A stretch of DNA of 64,000 nucleotides from Pollenia angustigena (taxonomy: Eukaryota; Arthropoda; Insecta; Diptera; Polleniidae), in contig OV884057.1 of NCBI GenBank assembly GCA_930367215.1, positions 111,067,284 through 111,131,283 of the forward strand. Direction: 5' to 3'. Below the pieces are notes generated by a model, which searched no databases, was not told the DNA's origin, and worked only from the letters and a program-made list of their open reading frames with translations. Every line of letters starts with the position of its first letter. The stretch's first letter is position 1. This document shows positions 43,411 to 55,063 of this stretch, piece after piece. A program made the position numbers and the translations under genes.

Positions 43411-43657
43411 CGGGCATGCTCTGATTATCGCAAAACGCTTAACATTTGCGATTACGACTTGAAATGTCAAATAAGTGTTCTCTAATACTCATATCAAGGA
43501 AGTTGGCGACTTCAATTCGCAAAAGTATGCTCAATGGAACTAGAATATTCTTAAGAAACTATGGCAAATCGCAAGCAAAACAAACGCGTTTCAGAATACC
43601 ATAAAATAAATCTGTCATTTTGCAATTTCAAATCGTGCGATAGTCGGAACATGGCTG
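43411..43657. mobile_element. Inverted-repeat element, GGCATG(T/C)TCTGA ends (1)
   Basis: Left end CGGGCATGCTCTGATTATCG, right end CGATAGTCGGAACATGGCTG, an imperfect TIR that resembles the termini of the element at 48309-48566. TSD unclear. Confidence 0.5.
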
Positions 43658-45004
43658 AAAATGATTTTCGTGTAAATCATGCCTACTGATTTCAAAAAGA
43701 TTTAAGATTTCAAAATGAAATCCTGTCAAAATTGTAATATTTTGTAATTGCAATCATTTAAAAGTCATTCTTTTTAGAAATCATTGAATGCAATTATTTT
43801 AATTGCCGTACAATTTTTTTAATCATTCCTCTAAAATCAAATAATAATATACACTTGGAATCCAGCGATTGTAAATAGCGATTGTCAGTTTTATTTCTAG
43901 TAAATCGAGTTTTATTTGAAGATAACGAACATTTTTACTCTGATTTAATTTTGATTGCAATCAAACTTATTGCAATTAATATTCGAATTGATTTAAACAA
44001 ATTTATTCAATTATTTTTATCGTATTGATTTTCCGATTTTGAATGCAATTTAAAAATTAGCAATCATTTACATAAATTCATGTGATCGCAATTCGATAGA
44101 TTGCAATCTTTTAGAACTCTGCTAATGCATACCAATTTTCTATTAATCTATTTATATAATATTATGTAACGTTTTAGAAATGTGCTGCACTTGACATGTA
44201 AAAGTTTGGCAGCAATTTGTTCTATTAAGTAGGTATTTAAATTTTTATAACATATTTATGTTTTCGGTATTAATTTGAATGATGTTTATTCAAATCGTCT
44301 ATAACCTGTATTTGTTATTTAAAAAAAAAACAACTTCTTAATAAAAATGTTTAAATTTAATAATCAGGTGTTATACGGGGGTATGTATTATGCTCTCCCA
44401 TTTTTTTTCATAATATGATTTAAAACTTAGCTATGAAATATGTATAAATATAAAACAAATTTTTGTTCGGTTTTTTAATCAATCGTCAAGAACTTGTAGA
44501 GAAATTCAAATGTCATTGCGTAAATTTTTACTAAAATATCTGTTGTTAGGCGTATTTTAAAATTATATCATATTTTATAAGCAATTAATATTTAGTTGCT
44601 AAATAAAATTATGCGTCATATGCGGTACAAATGTCATGCACAATATATGCACGAACATATGTATGCACATACATACAAACATTTAATCTTACATAAATAA
44701 TGTGGTCTTTTGTGTGTATGTGCTTTAAGCAGAGATGGAAAATTTCTTTTCTGATTATGTAAAAACTTAAAATAAAATGTGTTTTTTGAACATGACTACC
44801 ATAATTTTTTAAACAAGGTGTCACAATGGACCATATTGGTCTCTGGGTGAAGGTGTGAAGGAGACTTCACTCCAGCCTTTCTACCTACCTACCTTATAAT
44901 AATTTATTTTAATTTTTGAAGTAACAATAACTTGATATACATGTTCTCGGATATATTTAATACATTTTTTTTTTTATTCACACCAAAAAAACTTTTAGCT
45001 ACTA
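43658..45004. other. AT-rich spacer with a SINE-like module at 44820-44890
   Basis: 44821 reads TCACAATGGACCATATTGGT followed by CTCCAGCC and CTACCTACC. The first part is the inverted counterpart of 14125-14150. No tRNA-like box pair could be confirmed. The rest shows no recognised element. Confidence 0.35.
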
Positions 45005-45867
45005 AGGGCTGCCAGATGATTTTGATAACAAATCGGCTTATTTAAAAAAAAAAAAAAAAAAAAAAAACGGCATTATCGGCATTTTATTTTAAAAAAATTG
45101 GCAAATTAAAAAACACCTATTTTAAACACAATTAATCATACCTTTAATAACAAAAACAAAATTGAATAATTTAGCATTATCTAATGCTTATAACCAGAGA
45201 AACCATAAATATGCAATTGCATGTTTTTCCTTATGGGACTTATGAAAATAAAAATAATTAAGTTCGTTTTTATATAAGTTTATCATACCGTTTGTAACTT
45301 CTACGATATTAATCATGCACCCTGTACAGTTTTGCTTGAAATGGGTCTTTCGAACACCCCATATATGATGATAACTAGGTTTTTATATTTTTACCTCATA
45401 CGGACTAGTTGGTCCATTATTTCACTTGGTCCCCATACACGAATTTATGTTTAAGGTACGGTTATTAATATAATTGTCAATGCTACATACGATTTGACAC
45501 AGCCCTATATTGCACTTTACCTTGTTTTGTTTAAATTGATTTGACTTGAAATACCATTTACATTGGCAGAAAACTGCAAGAAACGCAGTAAACAATTACG
45601 CCTATCGTGAATTAATAGTGAACAGATTTTTCCTTTTAAGTTTTGCTTTTCCCCATACATTTTTAGGAAAAAGCAAACTTAATAACATAAGCTGTCAGGT
45701 TTACAAAATTGTTTTCTGTGCTGCTGAATATCTAAATATGTAATGTATAAAAACATTTAAAGTTTTCTTTTTGGAGACTGGTTAAAATCGTCACTTTTTA
45801 GAAACAAATCAGAAAATCGGCACATTGCTAATTTCGGAACAATAAATCGTCAAATCTGGCAGCCCTG
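45005..45867. mobile_element. Inverted-repeat element with AGGGCTGCCAGAT ends
   Basis: AGGGCTGCCAGATGATTTTG at the left matches the complement of CAAATCTGGCAGCCCTG at the right, and both are followed inward by ATCGGC words (45030-45075, 45800-45850). hAT-like in style, but the flanking octamers do not match. Confidence 0.55.
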
Positions 45868-47309
45868 GTGATGAAGAAAATTTTTGTCTGGTACCGGCAG
45901 GACATAAAATAAAGTATTAAAATAAGATTTGATTAATTATTATTAGTTCATATAAAATATATGAAGATTCAACAAATAAATAATGAAAAAAAAAGTTTAA
46001 AAATTTGCTTAAGCAAATGACAGTTTGATAAAACTTATATGATTTACATGTATGCGCACATTTGATTAAGCCAACTTAAGCACATTATGGTTGGGCCTTA
46101 TGAATTTTTCTAAACTCTGTTATTTATATTATCTAACGCACCAAAGTTCATTTGTAGAATTACTTTTGACCTATTTTTCCTCTTACAAAATATAAGAATT
46201 GTCGAGGTCATCACGGAAAAAAGAGCTTATTCATGGATTTTTGCGTTTTTACCATACGCGACCATCTTGTGGAAAGCCTTCACATACCCAAGCCGAGATG
46301 AATGCTAGTAGTTGTAAGCATAACAAAAATATTTTTGTATAAATGCACAATTGAACAGCGCAAGTTTACGAGACAATTTTAACGAAGTTTGTGTAAATGA
46401 ATTCTCCCACAATTTTTGGCAATTTACGAGCGGTGGCCCTTTGTTCCTTATAGGAACCACAGGACATAAAAATAATATATATAATAATATTTACGAGGGC
46501 GTAAATATGCACAGTTTGTACAGATTGTAAGACTTTTAAGCGATATCATGTAAACCCTTATGTATTTGATATGTATATCTGTAGCATTTTGACAAAACAT
46601 CTTAAGACGAGATAATATAGCAAAAAAATTTTTAAAAAATCTCGATGAAAACAATTTCTATCAAATAATAAAATAACCTAAAATTAAAGAAAAATGACGA
46701 TAATAACACAAAATTTTAAAAAAGTAAACATAAATGCTTTTTGAATGAAAATTCGTCTGATTTAAAACATTTTTTTTTTTTTGACTTTTTGAATTTGACT
46801 TAAGATGTTTTGTCAAAATGCCACAGATATTATTTTCAATAAAGACCTTAATTAAACTTTAAAGTCTTCTTGCTATTAGTTTAACCCATTTTCAGTCGAT
46901 CGTGTATAAATACGTAAAATTAATGCGACCATATCAGTATTAAGTTTACCCACCCCTGTTCTAAATTGTACTAAATAAGTCGCAGTGCAGTACTCCAACG
47001 GTACCTACAAAGAACAATTGCATCATGATTCCCATGCCTGCATCCAAGTGTTCGCAAACATGTATAAGTATTTGCTTCTTCTAAATATACATATGTACAT
47101 ATTTAATATTTACTCACATTCGTAAGAATCTCATATTTTTCTAGCTTCAAATAAATTCACGAACCCGTTGATGGCGTCAGTACGAATTTTGTCCGTATAA
47201 AAAGATAAACATCATCAGGCTACCAGACTTTTTTAAACTCTATGCCTTAATTTTAAAAGATTTTGTTATTCGTGCTTAATTCCCAGTTTTTATTCTTGAT
47301 AAAAACACT
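45868..47309. other. AT-rich spacer with a hairpin repeat at 46573-46830
   Basis: ATTTTGACAAAACATCTTAA near 46585 is complemented near 46800, with ATATCTGT / ACAGATAT outside, giving a small inverted-repeat element of about 260 bp. Nothing else recognised. Confidence 0.45.
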
Positions 47310-47534
47310 TGAAATTTATTGTTGATGGGATAAGCTATTCCTATGCGCATTTCACTGGTTGCTTAGGCCAGATCATCAGGAAACTTCATCTATAAAGATT
47401 TTAGAAAAACTAAAGATATTTAACCAAATAAAACTATTAAACGTATAAGACTTATAAGCAACAGTTCTACTTGTGACAATATCAAAGTTTAAACAGAAAC
47501 ATCAACAATAAACAGTGAGTTATCTCATCTTACA
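47310..47534 (+). repeat. 225-bp LTR-like direct repeat (left)
   Basis: Starts TGAAATTTATTGTTGATGGG and ends CTTACA (TG...CA). The same unit is at 50868-51090 and its first 45 bp at 53776-53820. Between the pair lie only about 200 bp once the inserted hAT-like element is removed, so this may be a miniature LTR element. No TSD found. Confidence 0.6.
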
Positions 47535-48308
47535 TTCCCCACTACAATTGATTGGAATTCTCCCAACATTAATTGTAGTTGTAAGCAGGGTTGTCAGATG
47601 TGGCGATTTCTCGCCAAACGTGGCGATTTTCTGACATGTTTGGCGACCTAATTTTTGATTTGGCGATATGGCGATTTTTTGGCGATTTATAAAATAGTTA
47701 AAATCGCCAACTGGCTATTTTTGATGACCTATGAATTTGTTTTGAAATTCGTTAAATTCAATAATATTATTTTAATTCTCGTATTTTTATGAATGAAATT
47801 TCAGGCAATCATATGTATGATAGGTATTTTAAGGTATGTTCAAATGGCTGATGAAGTTAATGAAAATCTTCCAGAAAAGTGTTTTTTATATTTAAAATTG
47901 TTCTTGAAAAAATCAATAAATAGAATTCTTTAAAACACTAATATGTTTTAAGTCTATAAACTTTTTCACATTATTCTTATTTGTATGTGGCAATTTATTA
48001 TCACAGATAAAATATGTTGTTGTTAGTGATATTTTAAAGATTTTTATGAATCCTTTCATACCTTGGGACATTTATGAAACACAATGGAAAAAATAAGCGT
48101 TGGTTAATTGGAAAAATAACTAAATAAGTTTAGGCCAACATTTTAAAGCTACAAGGATACGGCAGGTACGTACAATTTTAAGGACTTTACTTTGGCTGTC
48201 CTTAATATGTGGTTATTACAAGTAGTAATGCCTGTAAAACTATGAACTCCACTAAAACTCGCCTTCGAATTAGAATGCAATACGAACTTCTAGTTATTAG
48301 GAGTTATA

Positions 48309-48566
48309 CAGGCATGTTCTGTAAATCACAAAATTGCAAATCACTTGTGATTTTGAAATCACAATTGTGATTAATGGGTGTTTTGAAAACCACAAAGTTT
48401 TAACTTAGTTAAAAATGGTAGAAACATACATATAAGCAAGTAAAAAAATCGGTGGCAACTAAGCTAACGGACTTAAAATCACAATTATGAAAAAAGCTTT
48501 TTGTCTAGAACACCTTTTTGTGATTTCAAATCACTTTCACAAAAAGTGATTTTCAGAACATGCCTG
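48309..48566. mobile_element. MITE, CAGGCATGTTCTG ends (2)
   Basis: 258 bp with CAGGCATGTTCTGTAAATCA complemented by TGATTTTCAGAACATGCCTG. Several internal GTGATTT / AAATCAC words form further hairpins. Flanked by ATA on both sides; an 8-bp TSD is not evident. Confidence 0.7.
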
Positions 48567-48931
48567 ATAAGTTATATGAATGGGAATAGTACATGTTGCA
48601 CTTCTTTTGTACTTTCGTTGAATAAATATAATGCCCTCACAATGTTTTCCAAATTAGAAGACAAATAGCGAGTCTTGACGGTGAAGCGTTTTAGATATGT
48701 AGGCAACAGATGAGCAACATAATTTTTACTTATAATATTAATACTTTAAACTTTAAAATAATTTATAATCTAGATACTTTCGACTTTTGAAATTTTAAAA
48801 TAATTTTGTGAAATAATAAATTAGTCAGTCTCTAAAATAGATTGAGAAAAAAGGAAACAAGAAAAACTAAAATTTACTCAAATAATTGTTAGTTGGTATT
48901 TGTTTCAATTGGTGACGCCGACGTGATCAAG

Positions 48932-49739
48932 ATGCCTGTAACACGTTCTACGACTGAGCAAAGTTCAACATCATCCGATGTTCAGAATCCTACAGCTGGT
49001 AATGCACGCACCCAAAATTTATCTGTTGCCATAAAAATTCCTCGTTTTTGGAATGAGAATCCGCTCCAGTGGTTTGCACAAGTTGAAGCTCAATTTGTGT
49101 TACATCACGTTACAAATGAGAGAACAAAATACTTTATCATCTTGGCTGACTTGGATGCAGAAATACTTAGCCAGGTGAGTGATATAGTTATGAATCCTCC
49201 CACTGATGCATACAAGCAGATTAAGCAACGCCTAATTGATCATTTCTCTGTTTCCGAGGAAAAACGCATCAAGACTCTTCTGACAAACGTGGAAATTGGA
49301 GACAAGAAGCCAAGAAATGAGAAACCTTGCAAATGGTTGTGTCACTGAAGATTTTTTGCGAAATATGTGGTTACAAAGATTACCATCTCAAACACAAGCT
49401 ATTTTAGCAACATCTTCAGAGCCTATCGATAATCTCGCAAAAATTGCCGATAAAATTGGTGATATACAAATTCCGCGAAACACAAATATGTCTGAAATTA
49501 CTCCTACTAGTGAACTTGCTGAAATTAAAGCACAGATTCTTAGCATTAACGATGTTCTACTTAATCTCAAAACATCTAGGAGAAGCAGATCGAGAGGATA
49601 TTACCGCAGTTCCTGCAGAAATTCATCATCCGGCGAAATTTGTTATTATCATAGAAGGTTTAAAGATAAAGCTCGTAAGTGTCGTCCTCCATGCTCTTTC
49701 GTTAATAATCAATCGGAAAACTTACAACCCGGTCACTAG
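48932..49739 (+). pseudogene. Gag of the deleted LTR element, frameshifted
   Basis: From ATG at 48932 (MPVTRSTTEQ) the frame holds the conserved Gag segment IPRFWNENPLQWFAQVEAQF and ends early at 49348. After a shift near 49312 the rest follows: MRNLANG, LRNMWLQRLPSQTQAILATS, and a basic Cys/His stretch CYYHRRFKDKARKC. This pattern (PxFW..P..WF..VEAQF and L..LWLQRLP) is common to a group of arthropod Ty3/gypsy Gags. The shift makes it non-functional. Confidence 0.85.
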
Positions 49740-49978
49740 ATGCTAATAGTGACCGGGGAAATGCAACCTATCGCCTTTTTATGTACGATAATACTGAGGG
49801 TAAATATTTTCTTGTGGATACAGGCGCCGATATATCCGTCTTGCCAGCGCGTAATCCATCAAAAGAAAAATGTCAAAAATACAAACTCTTTGCCGCAAAC
49901 AACTCTCCTATCAACACGTATGGAGAACAAATTTTATCCCCATCATTTGGTCTTAGAAGGAAATACTTTAAACTTTAA
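49740..49978 (+). pseudogene. Retroviral-type protease fragment
   Basis: In a frame different from gag: RLFMYDNTEGKYFLVDTGAD, with the active-site DTGADISVLPA, then truncated at FGLRRKYFKL where sequence enters the 3' LTR block. The second half of the protease flap and all downstream pol are missing. Confidence 0.85.
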
Positions 49979-50048
49979 AATAATTTATAATCTAGATACT
50001 TTCGACTTTTGAAATTTTAAAATAATTTTGTAAAATAATAAATTAGTC

Positions 50049-50273
50049 CAAGGCGAATTCATCCCAGGTAATCTCGGTACTACAACAAGTACAACTCGTA
50101 CAAAAACCACAAGCAATTTGTTTTTGTAAAATCATTGTACAATGTCAAAAACAGAAATAAAACAAAACAGAAATAAAGATAATAAAAGAGAATAAACAAA
50201 ATTTTGACATCCAACAGTGATTTGAGCTAATATCAGCAGGGCTTTTAAGACCACCTGTAATAAATTCGCCTTG
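50049..50273. mobile_element. MITE, CAAGGCGAATTC family (2)
   Basis: 225 bp, TIR CAAGGCGAATTCATC / ATAAATTCGCCTTG, flanked by the perfect 8-bp TSD AATTAGTC (50041-50048, 50274-50281). The other repeat block of the LTR element at 48740-48907 shows the empty site. Confidence 0.95.
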
Positions 50274-50867
50274 AATTAGTCAGTCTGAAAAATAAATTGA
50301 GAAAAAAGGAAACAAGAAAAACTAAAATTTACTCAAATAATTGTTAGTTGATATTTGTTTCAGATATATAATAAAACTGCAACTATTGTATATAGTGCAT
50401 TTCTAATATTTGTTTAGAACTAGCCGCAAAAAATCTTTTTTTGTTGCTTTAAGCAGACTGCTATAAATTATTTTATTCCGCTCTAAATAAAAATTAAGCA
50501 AAATATTATGGCGACTTTTTATGAATTTTTGGCGTATTTAAGAGATACGAAACTTATTTAGTTTTTAGGATTTATAAAAAATATTTTTAATAATTTAAAA
50601 AATATGTATTTTATTGTCAAAAACTTGTAAACAAAGGCTTTGGCGATTTTGGCGATTTCTGATATTGAATTTGGCGAAAAAGGTCAAAATCATTCTGACA
50701 AACCTGGTTGTAAGTAATTTTATAATTTGGCAATACATATTTTGTTTGTATTGGGGAATAAAGTAATATTTTCAAAAATTTATTTTCAGGAAAACCGTAA
50801 ATATGCAATTGCATTAACAAGGTTTCGTTTAAATGTGCTAAATTCCCATTTCGTACTATTGATAAAC

Positions 50868-51090
50868 TGAAATTAATTGTTGATGGGATAAGCTATTCCT
50901 ATGCGCATTTCACTGGTTGCTTAGGCCAGATCGTCAGGAAACTTCATCCAAAGATTTTAGAAAAACTAAAGATATTATACAAATAAAACTGTTAAGCAAA
51001 TAAGAATTATAAACCCCAGTTTTATTTGTAACAATGTCAAAGCTTAAATAAAAACAACAACAATAAAAAGTGAGTTTATCTTTTCTTACA
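50868..51090 (+). repeat. 223-bp LTR-like direct repeat (right)
   Basis: About 90% alike to 47310-47534, same orientation, starting TGAAATTAATTGTTGATGGG and ending CTTACA. See the left copy for interpretation. Confidence 0.6.
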
Positions 51091-51882
51091 GTCCCGCATG
51101 TTTTTCTTGTGCAACCAATGAAAGCAGATACCGGGTTTTTATCCGTTTTAGAAATTTTTGTCAATTTTGGTATCGATTTGTTCGCGCATCATTTTGCATA
51201 TTTTACCCTTTACAGCATTTTTTTTTTGCATATTTAAGTCTAAAGTCCAGCTAGTTATCTGTCAATGTAAACTTTGCGCGCAAATTACAGATATAGCAAG
51301 TTTGAAAAAAATTTTAAAGGAAATTTGGTACATAAAAAAAGTTGTTGCCGGAATAGTGCTCCTAAATCTCAAAAATTTTTAAGTACGTATTAAGATTAAA
51401 TTCGGACCAAAAATATAAATTTTTTTAAATTAAATTTAAGAAAAATATATGACTGCTGTGAGCAACCGCTTTTAATTTAGATTCTACTGTACAGTTATCA
51501 CGAATCACTAAACACAGCATTACAATTTTTATTTTGTTTGAAACACAACAATATTTTTTTTAACAATTGTAAAATATTATTTAAGACATTATGACGATAT
51601 GACTTGATAGCACACCTTGTGATTCCCCCAATATTGTGGTGTAAGGTATTGTACTATTAGACTTGATCAGTGTTGTCATATCATAAGATTATCTGTTTTT
51701 GCAAGTTTGGCTGTTTTCCTTAACGCCTATTGCATTGAAGTTATACAAGGCAACATGTTCTTAAATGCAAACATAAAATTTTGACAGTGCATTTTGTTCT
51801 AAAATGTGGGTAAAAACATAAGTACACCGTGCATAAAAAAAAATAAAAAAAATACTGTATTTACACATTGTGAAGGTGGCAT
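51091..51882. other. AT-rich spacer with a partial MITE
   Basis: 51710-51800 resembles, in pieces, the element at 62658-62919 (GGCTGTTTTCC, AACATGTTCTTAAATGCAA). Otherwise nothing recognised. Confidence 0.4.
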
Positions 51883-52689
51883 GTCATAACGTCCAGTGTC
51901 ATAGTGTCCATGGACTTTATGACACTTTAGAAAGTGTCATAGTGTCCATAATGTCCATCGGAGAATTGTCATAACGTCCGTGGACGTTATGACACTTTGC
52001 AAAGTGACATAATGTCCACAAATTTACTTATAATCAAAAATGTGTAAATTTTTTTTAAAATACCGTTAAAAATTCAAGTGATTTTTTTAAAGCAACTAAT
52101 TTAACCATAATATGGTTGTCGGTGACAATGATTTGGTTAAATTAAACATAATATGGGTAAAATTTTTTTAAAAATGGTTTTGTAGCTTTTTCTCTGGGTG
52201 TATATATTAAATATATATATATCGAAAATAAGGATTTTCTCTTCTATGGTATAACAAACACTGGCTTCGCTAACTAAAGCTTCTCTGTATAGCCGGCCTC
52301 TGGCCGGGCGCAAGGATTTTCCCCTTTATGGTCTAATAAAAACCGGTTACGCTAAGTAAAGCTTGTAAAAACTGCCTTGTTTCCGAACACGGGCGACTAC
52401 AGAGAAGCTTTAGTTAGCGAAGCCGGTATTTGTTATACCATAAAGGAGAAAATCCTTGCGCCCGGCCGAATGCCGGCTATACAGAGAAGCTTTAGTTAGC
52501 GAAGCCGGTTTTTGTTATACCATAGAGGCGAAAATCCTTGCGCCCGGCCAAAGGCCGGCTATACAGAGAAGCTTTAGTTTTAAAAGTGACATAATGTCCA
52601 TTTCCAAAGTGTCACAGTGCCCATGGACATTATGACACTTTTAAAAGTGTCACAGTGTCCATGGACACTATGACACTGGACGTTATGAC
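51883..52689. mobile_element. Fold-back element 3, GTGTCATAATGTCC arms and 82-bp units
   Basis: The arms are built from repeated near-palindromes of the type GTGTCATAGTGTCCATGGAC. The outermost GTCATAACGTCCAGTGTCAT is complemented at the right end (…GACACTGGACGTTATGAC). The centre has the 82-bp repeat of 9327-9736 in both orientations. No TSD recognised. Arms made of short repeats resemble the general plan of Drosophila FB elements, though the sequence is different. Confidence 0.85.
52228..52577. repeat. 82-bp units, head-to-head arrays
   Basis: Reverse-orientation units occupy about 52228-52357 and forward units 52400-52577, with AAGCTT at 52405, 52487 and 52569 (period 82). CTTGCGCCCGGCC and GCCGGCTATACAG mark each unit. 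The two arrays face each other across about 40 bp. Confidence 0.92.
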
Positions 52690-52700
52690 TGGACGTATTT

Positions 52701-53260
52701 CCATAATTATTCCAGATATACCACTACTATGCTCCTAAAGAGGAGCTCTTGGAGCAACATTTCCATATAGTGTGTTGCTAGTAACATTCCCTATTTTTCC
52801 AAAATGGTCTCTAATCTCCCCCAGAAATTTCCGTAAAAAACGAGATTTTTCAAATCTGAATTTCTGAAATTCCAAAATTATTTCAGATATCCCAATACCT
52901 GACTCCTCTTTAGGACTGTCTTCTCCCCCATTCCTATATGCTGTCATATTAGTAACTATCACCATTTCTCCAAATTGTCCAATGTCCATAAAGTCCACTT
53001 TTAACATTTTTCAAAATAGCACTTTTTTAAAATTCAATTTTCTGAATTTCCATAATTATTCCAGATATACCACTACTACGGTCCTAAAGAGGACCCCTTG
53101 GAGCAACATTTCCATATAGTGTGTTGCTAGTAACATTCCCTATTTTTCCAAAATGGTCACTAATCTTCCCCAGAAATTTCCGTAAAAAACGAGATTTTTC
53201 AAATCTGAATTTTTGAAATTCCAAAATTATTTCAGATATCCCACTACCTGAATCCTATAT
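52701..53260 (+). repeat. 349-bp tandem duplication, second unit partial
   Basis: CCATAATTATTCCAGATATA starts at 52701 and 53050. About 210 bp of the second unit remain, closely matching the first, including GGAGCAACATTTCCATATAG and CCAAAATGGTC. Confidence 0.9.
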
Positions 53261-54291
53261 AGATCTTATGTGCAACCTGTTCCATTGACCTAAAAATCGT
53301 CCTAAATACACTTTTTTCTATTACAGTAGCACTGTTAAGTACAATGTTAACTGAAAATAGTTGCTGTTAAGAAATTGTGGTGGATGTCTCCGCTAGTTAA
53401 ATACGTATTTATCTTCACACACATGATACAGCGGCTGTTTTGTAGAAGAAATTGTACACAGAAGTTTGGCTGACGATAGGTCTGCCAACGCCTTTCGAGA
53501 ATCCAGAGTAATATCGGATTATTAAGGAATTATGGGTTTTACAATGCCTTTAAGTAATACAACGATATACATAAAAAAAGAAGAAGTCGTAGCGGATGGA
53601 ATGGAAGATTTTCCATAGTATTTTTTTTTGTAAAAATAATTTTTTTATTCGTAATTCTCATCGATTAATCGAATAATTTATTAGATTTAATCGTTTGATC
53701 GAACGAACAAAAACAATTTTTTGAACAATTCGAACAAAGTTGAAAGACGAATAATTGACAACTCTAATAACAACGCTGAAATTTATTGATGATGGGATAA
53801 GCTATTCCTATGCGCATAGGAATCTTTTAAATTATTTAATAGATATTTATTTATAAGTTTAAACTTTAATATGTTTGTATTTTATTTATGTGTTTTTTTT
53901 TTTTTTTTATATATAAATGAAAAGAAAACACATGCGGTTTCAGTGTCTTTTTTCATGATTTGTAAAGAAAAGTTTTTTGGTGGAAAAAGTTTTTTTTTCA
54001 GAAATTAAAAGATTTTTGAAAAACAAAAAATATAAAGACACTGGACTTGCCCGACTTTATATTTTTTCATGTTTATTATACATAATATGTTGACCAACAC
54101 GTTCCTGACGTCATGAGATGTGTCGCTTTCAAATGAGACCAATACCAGCACGCTCAGTGATGGTACACCAAAGATACACGTATTTAAATCTTAAAATGGA
54201 TCTCCTGAACAAAACCCTTAGGTCCCTTTCTATTTTGCGCGTCACATATGCAAATATTTTAAAATTGTATTTTTTGTTTTTAAATAATGCC
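53261..54291. other. AT-rich spacer with partial repeat ends
   Basis: 53396-53423 carries the tip of the palindrome family (TATTTATCTTCACACACATG). 53776-53820 is the start of the 225-bp direct repeat. Around 53940-54040 a small inverted repeat (GTGTCTTT / AAAGACAC). No gene. Confidence 0.5.
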
Positions 54292-55063
54292 CCTATTACG
54301 GTTTACAACTCAACTCTAGTTCTGTTGAAATTTTGCAATTTTTTTTATTATGAACTACAACTCTGTTATAGTGCGGTTTACAAAAACTTAAAAAAATTTC
54401 AACTCAAAACTAAGGGTGTGAAGATAAATTCGTCAGTTAAATACGTCCTACAGTTATTTTAAATACGTAAACGAATTGCTAAAACAAACATTTTATTTAT
54501 GTAAACAAAAACCAATATAATTATTAAAATTAAAAACAATAACATTTTTTCAATAAAAAACAAACTGAAATTTTTATTAGAAAGATAATTTTTTTTTTAT
54601 TAAAAAAGTGTTTTCATAGAAGTTTAATTATAAAAGGGTCAAATATAGATTGTTCCCGTGGATATTTCGAGAAGACATGAATCGGGGTACCGGGAGAGTG
54701 GAAGTAGCCTAGGACTAGTAGATTCCAGCACTATAATTTCTACGTCCAGATTCGTCCCGATATCGGAGATATATAATTTTGAAAAATTTGGTTTTTCATT
54801 GACTTAGTATGAAAAATATGGTAATTTTCAAGTCCAAAAAATAGGTATTTTGAGAAGACATGAATCGGGGTACCGGGAGAGTGGAAGTAGCCTAGGACTA
54901 GTAGATTCCAGCACTATAATTTCTACGTCCAGATTCGTATTTAATTCGTATTTAAAATAACTGTAGGACGTATTTAACTGATGAATTTATCTTCACACCC
55001 TTCTCAAAACTAGCAGTTGTTTTAATTATAACTCAACTGAGTTGAGTTGTAAACCGTAATAGG
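54292..55063. mobile_element. MITE with TTACGGTTTACAACTCAACT ends, interrupted
   Basis: CCTATTACGGTTTACAACTC at the left is complemented by GAGTTGTAAACCGTAATAGG at the right. TA lies at equivalent positions in both tips, consistent with a TA target. The fold-back at 54412-55002 is inserted within it. Confidence 0.75.
54412..55002. mobile_element. Fold-back element with 9-bp target duplication
   Basis: 591 bp. AAGGGTGTGAAGATAAATTC and its complement (with one mismatch further in) form arms of about 55 bp, flanked by CTCAAAACT at 54403-54411 and 55003-55011. The centre holds a direct repeat of about 97 bp (54666-54762 and 54852-54948) with GGGGTACCGGGAGAGTGG. The GTGTGAAGATAAAT tip is shared with the palindrome at 25338. 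A 9-bp target is typical of Mutator-like elements. Confidence 0.88.

Larger units (their letters stand above)
48740..50362 (+). mobile_element. Second LTR retrotransposon, internally deleted
   Basis: The 168-bp block 48740-48907 recurs at 49962-50362 once the nested MITE and its TSD are removed, and both end TTTGTTTCA. The first is followed by TTGGTGACGCCGACGTGATC, a primer-site-like sequence, then gag and protease. The protease joins the second block at a shared AATACTTTAAAC, so RT, RNase H, integrase and the start of the 3' LTR were deleted. The start of the 5' LTR (somewhere before 48740) is not fixed. Gag type suggests a Ty3/gypsy lineage. Confidence 0.85.
47586..50706. mobile_element. 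hAT-like element carrying a nested LTR element
   Basis: CAGGGTTGTCAGATGTGGCG at the left and CTGACAAACCTG at the right, flanked by the perfect 8-bp TSD GTTGTAAG (47578-47585, 50707-50714). Subterminal TGGCGATTT repeats occur at both ends. The middle is occupied by other elements. No transposase of its own is seen. Confidence 0.9.

Noticed and set aside
53341..53780. Possible small gene downstream of the tandem duplication
   Set aside because: No frame longer than chance, no splice pattern, and repeat tips occur on both sides.
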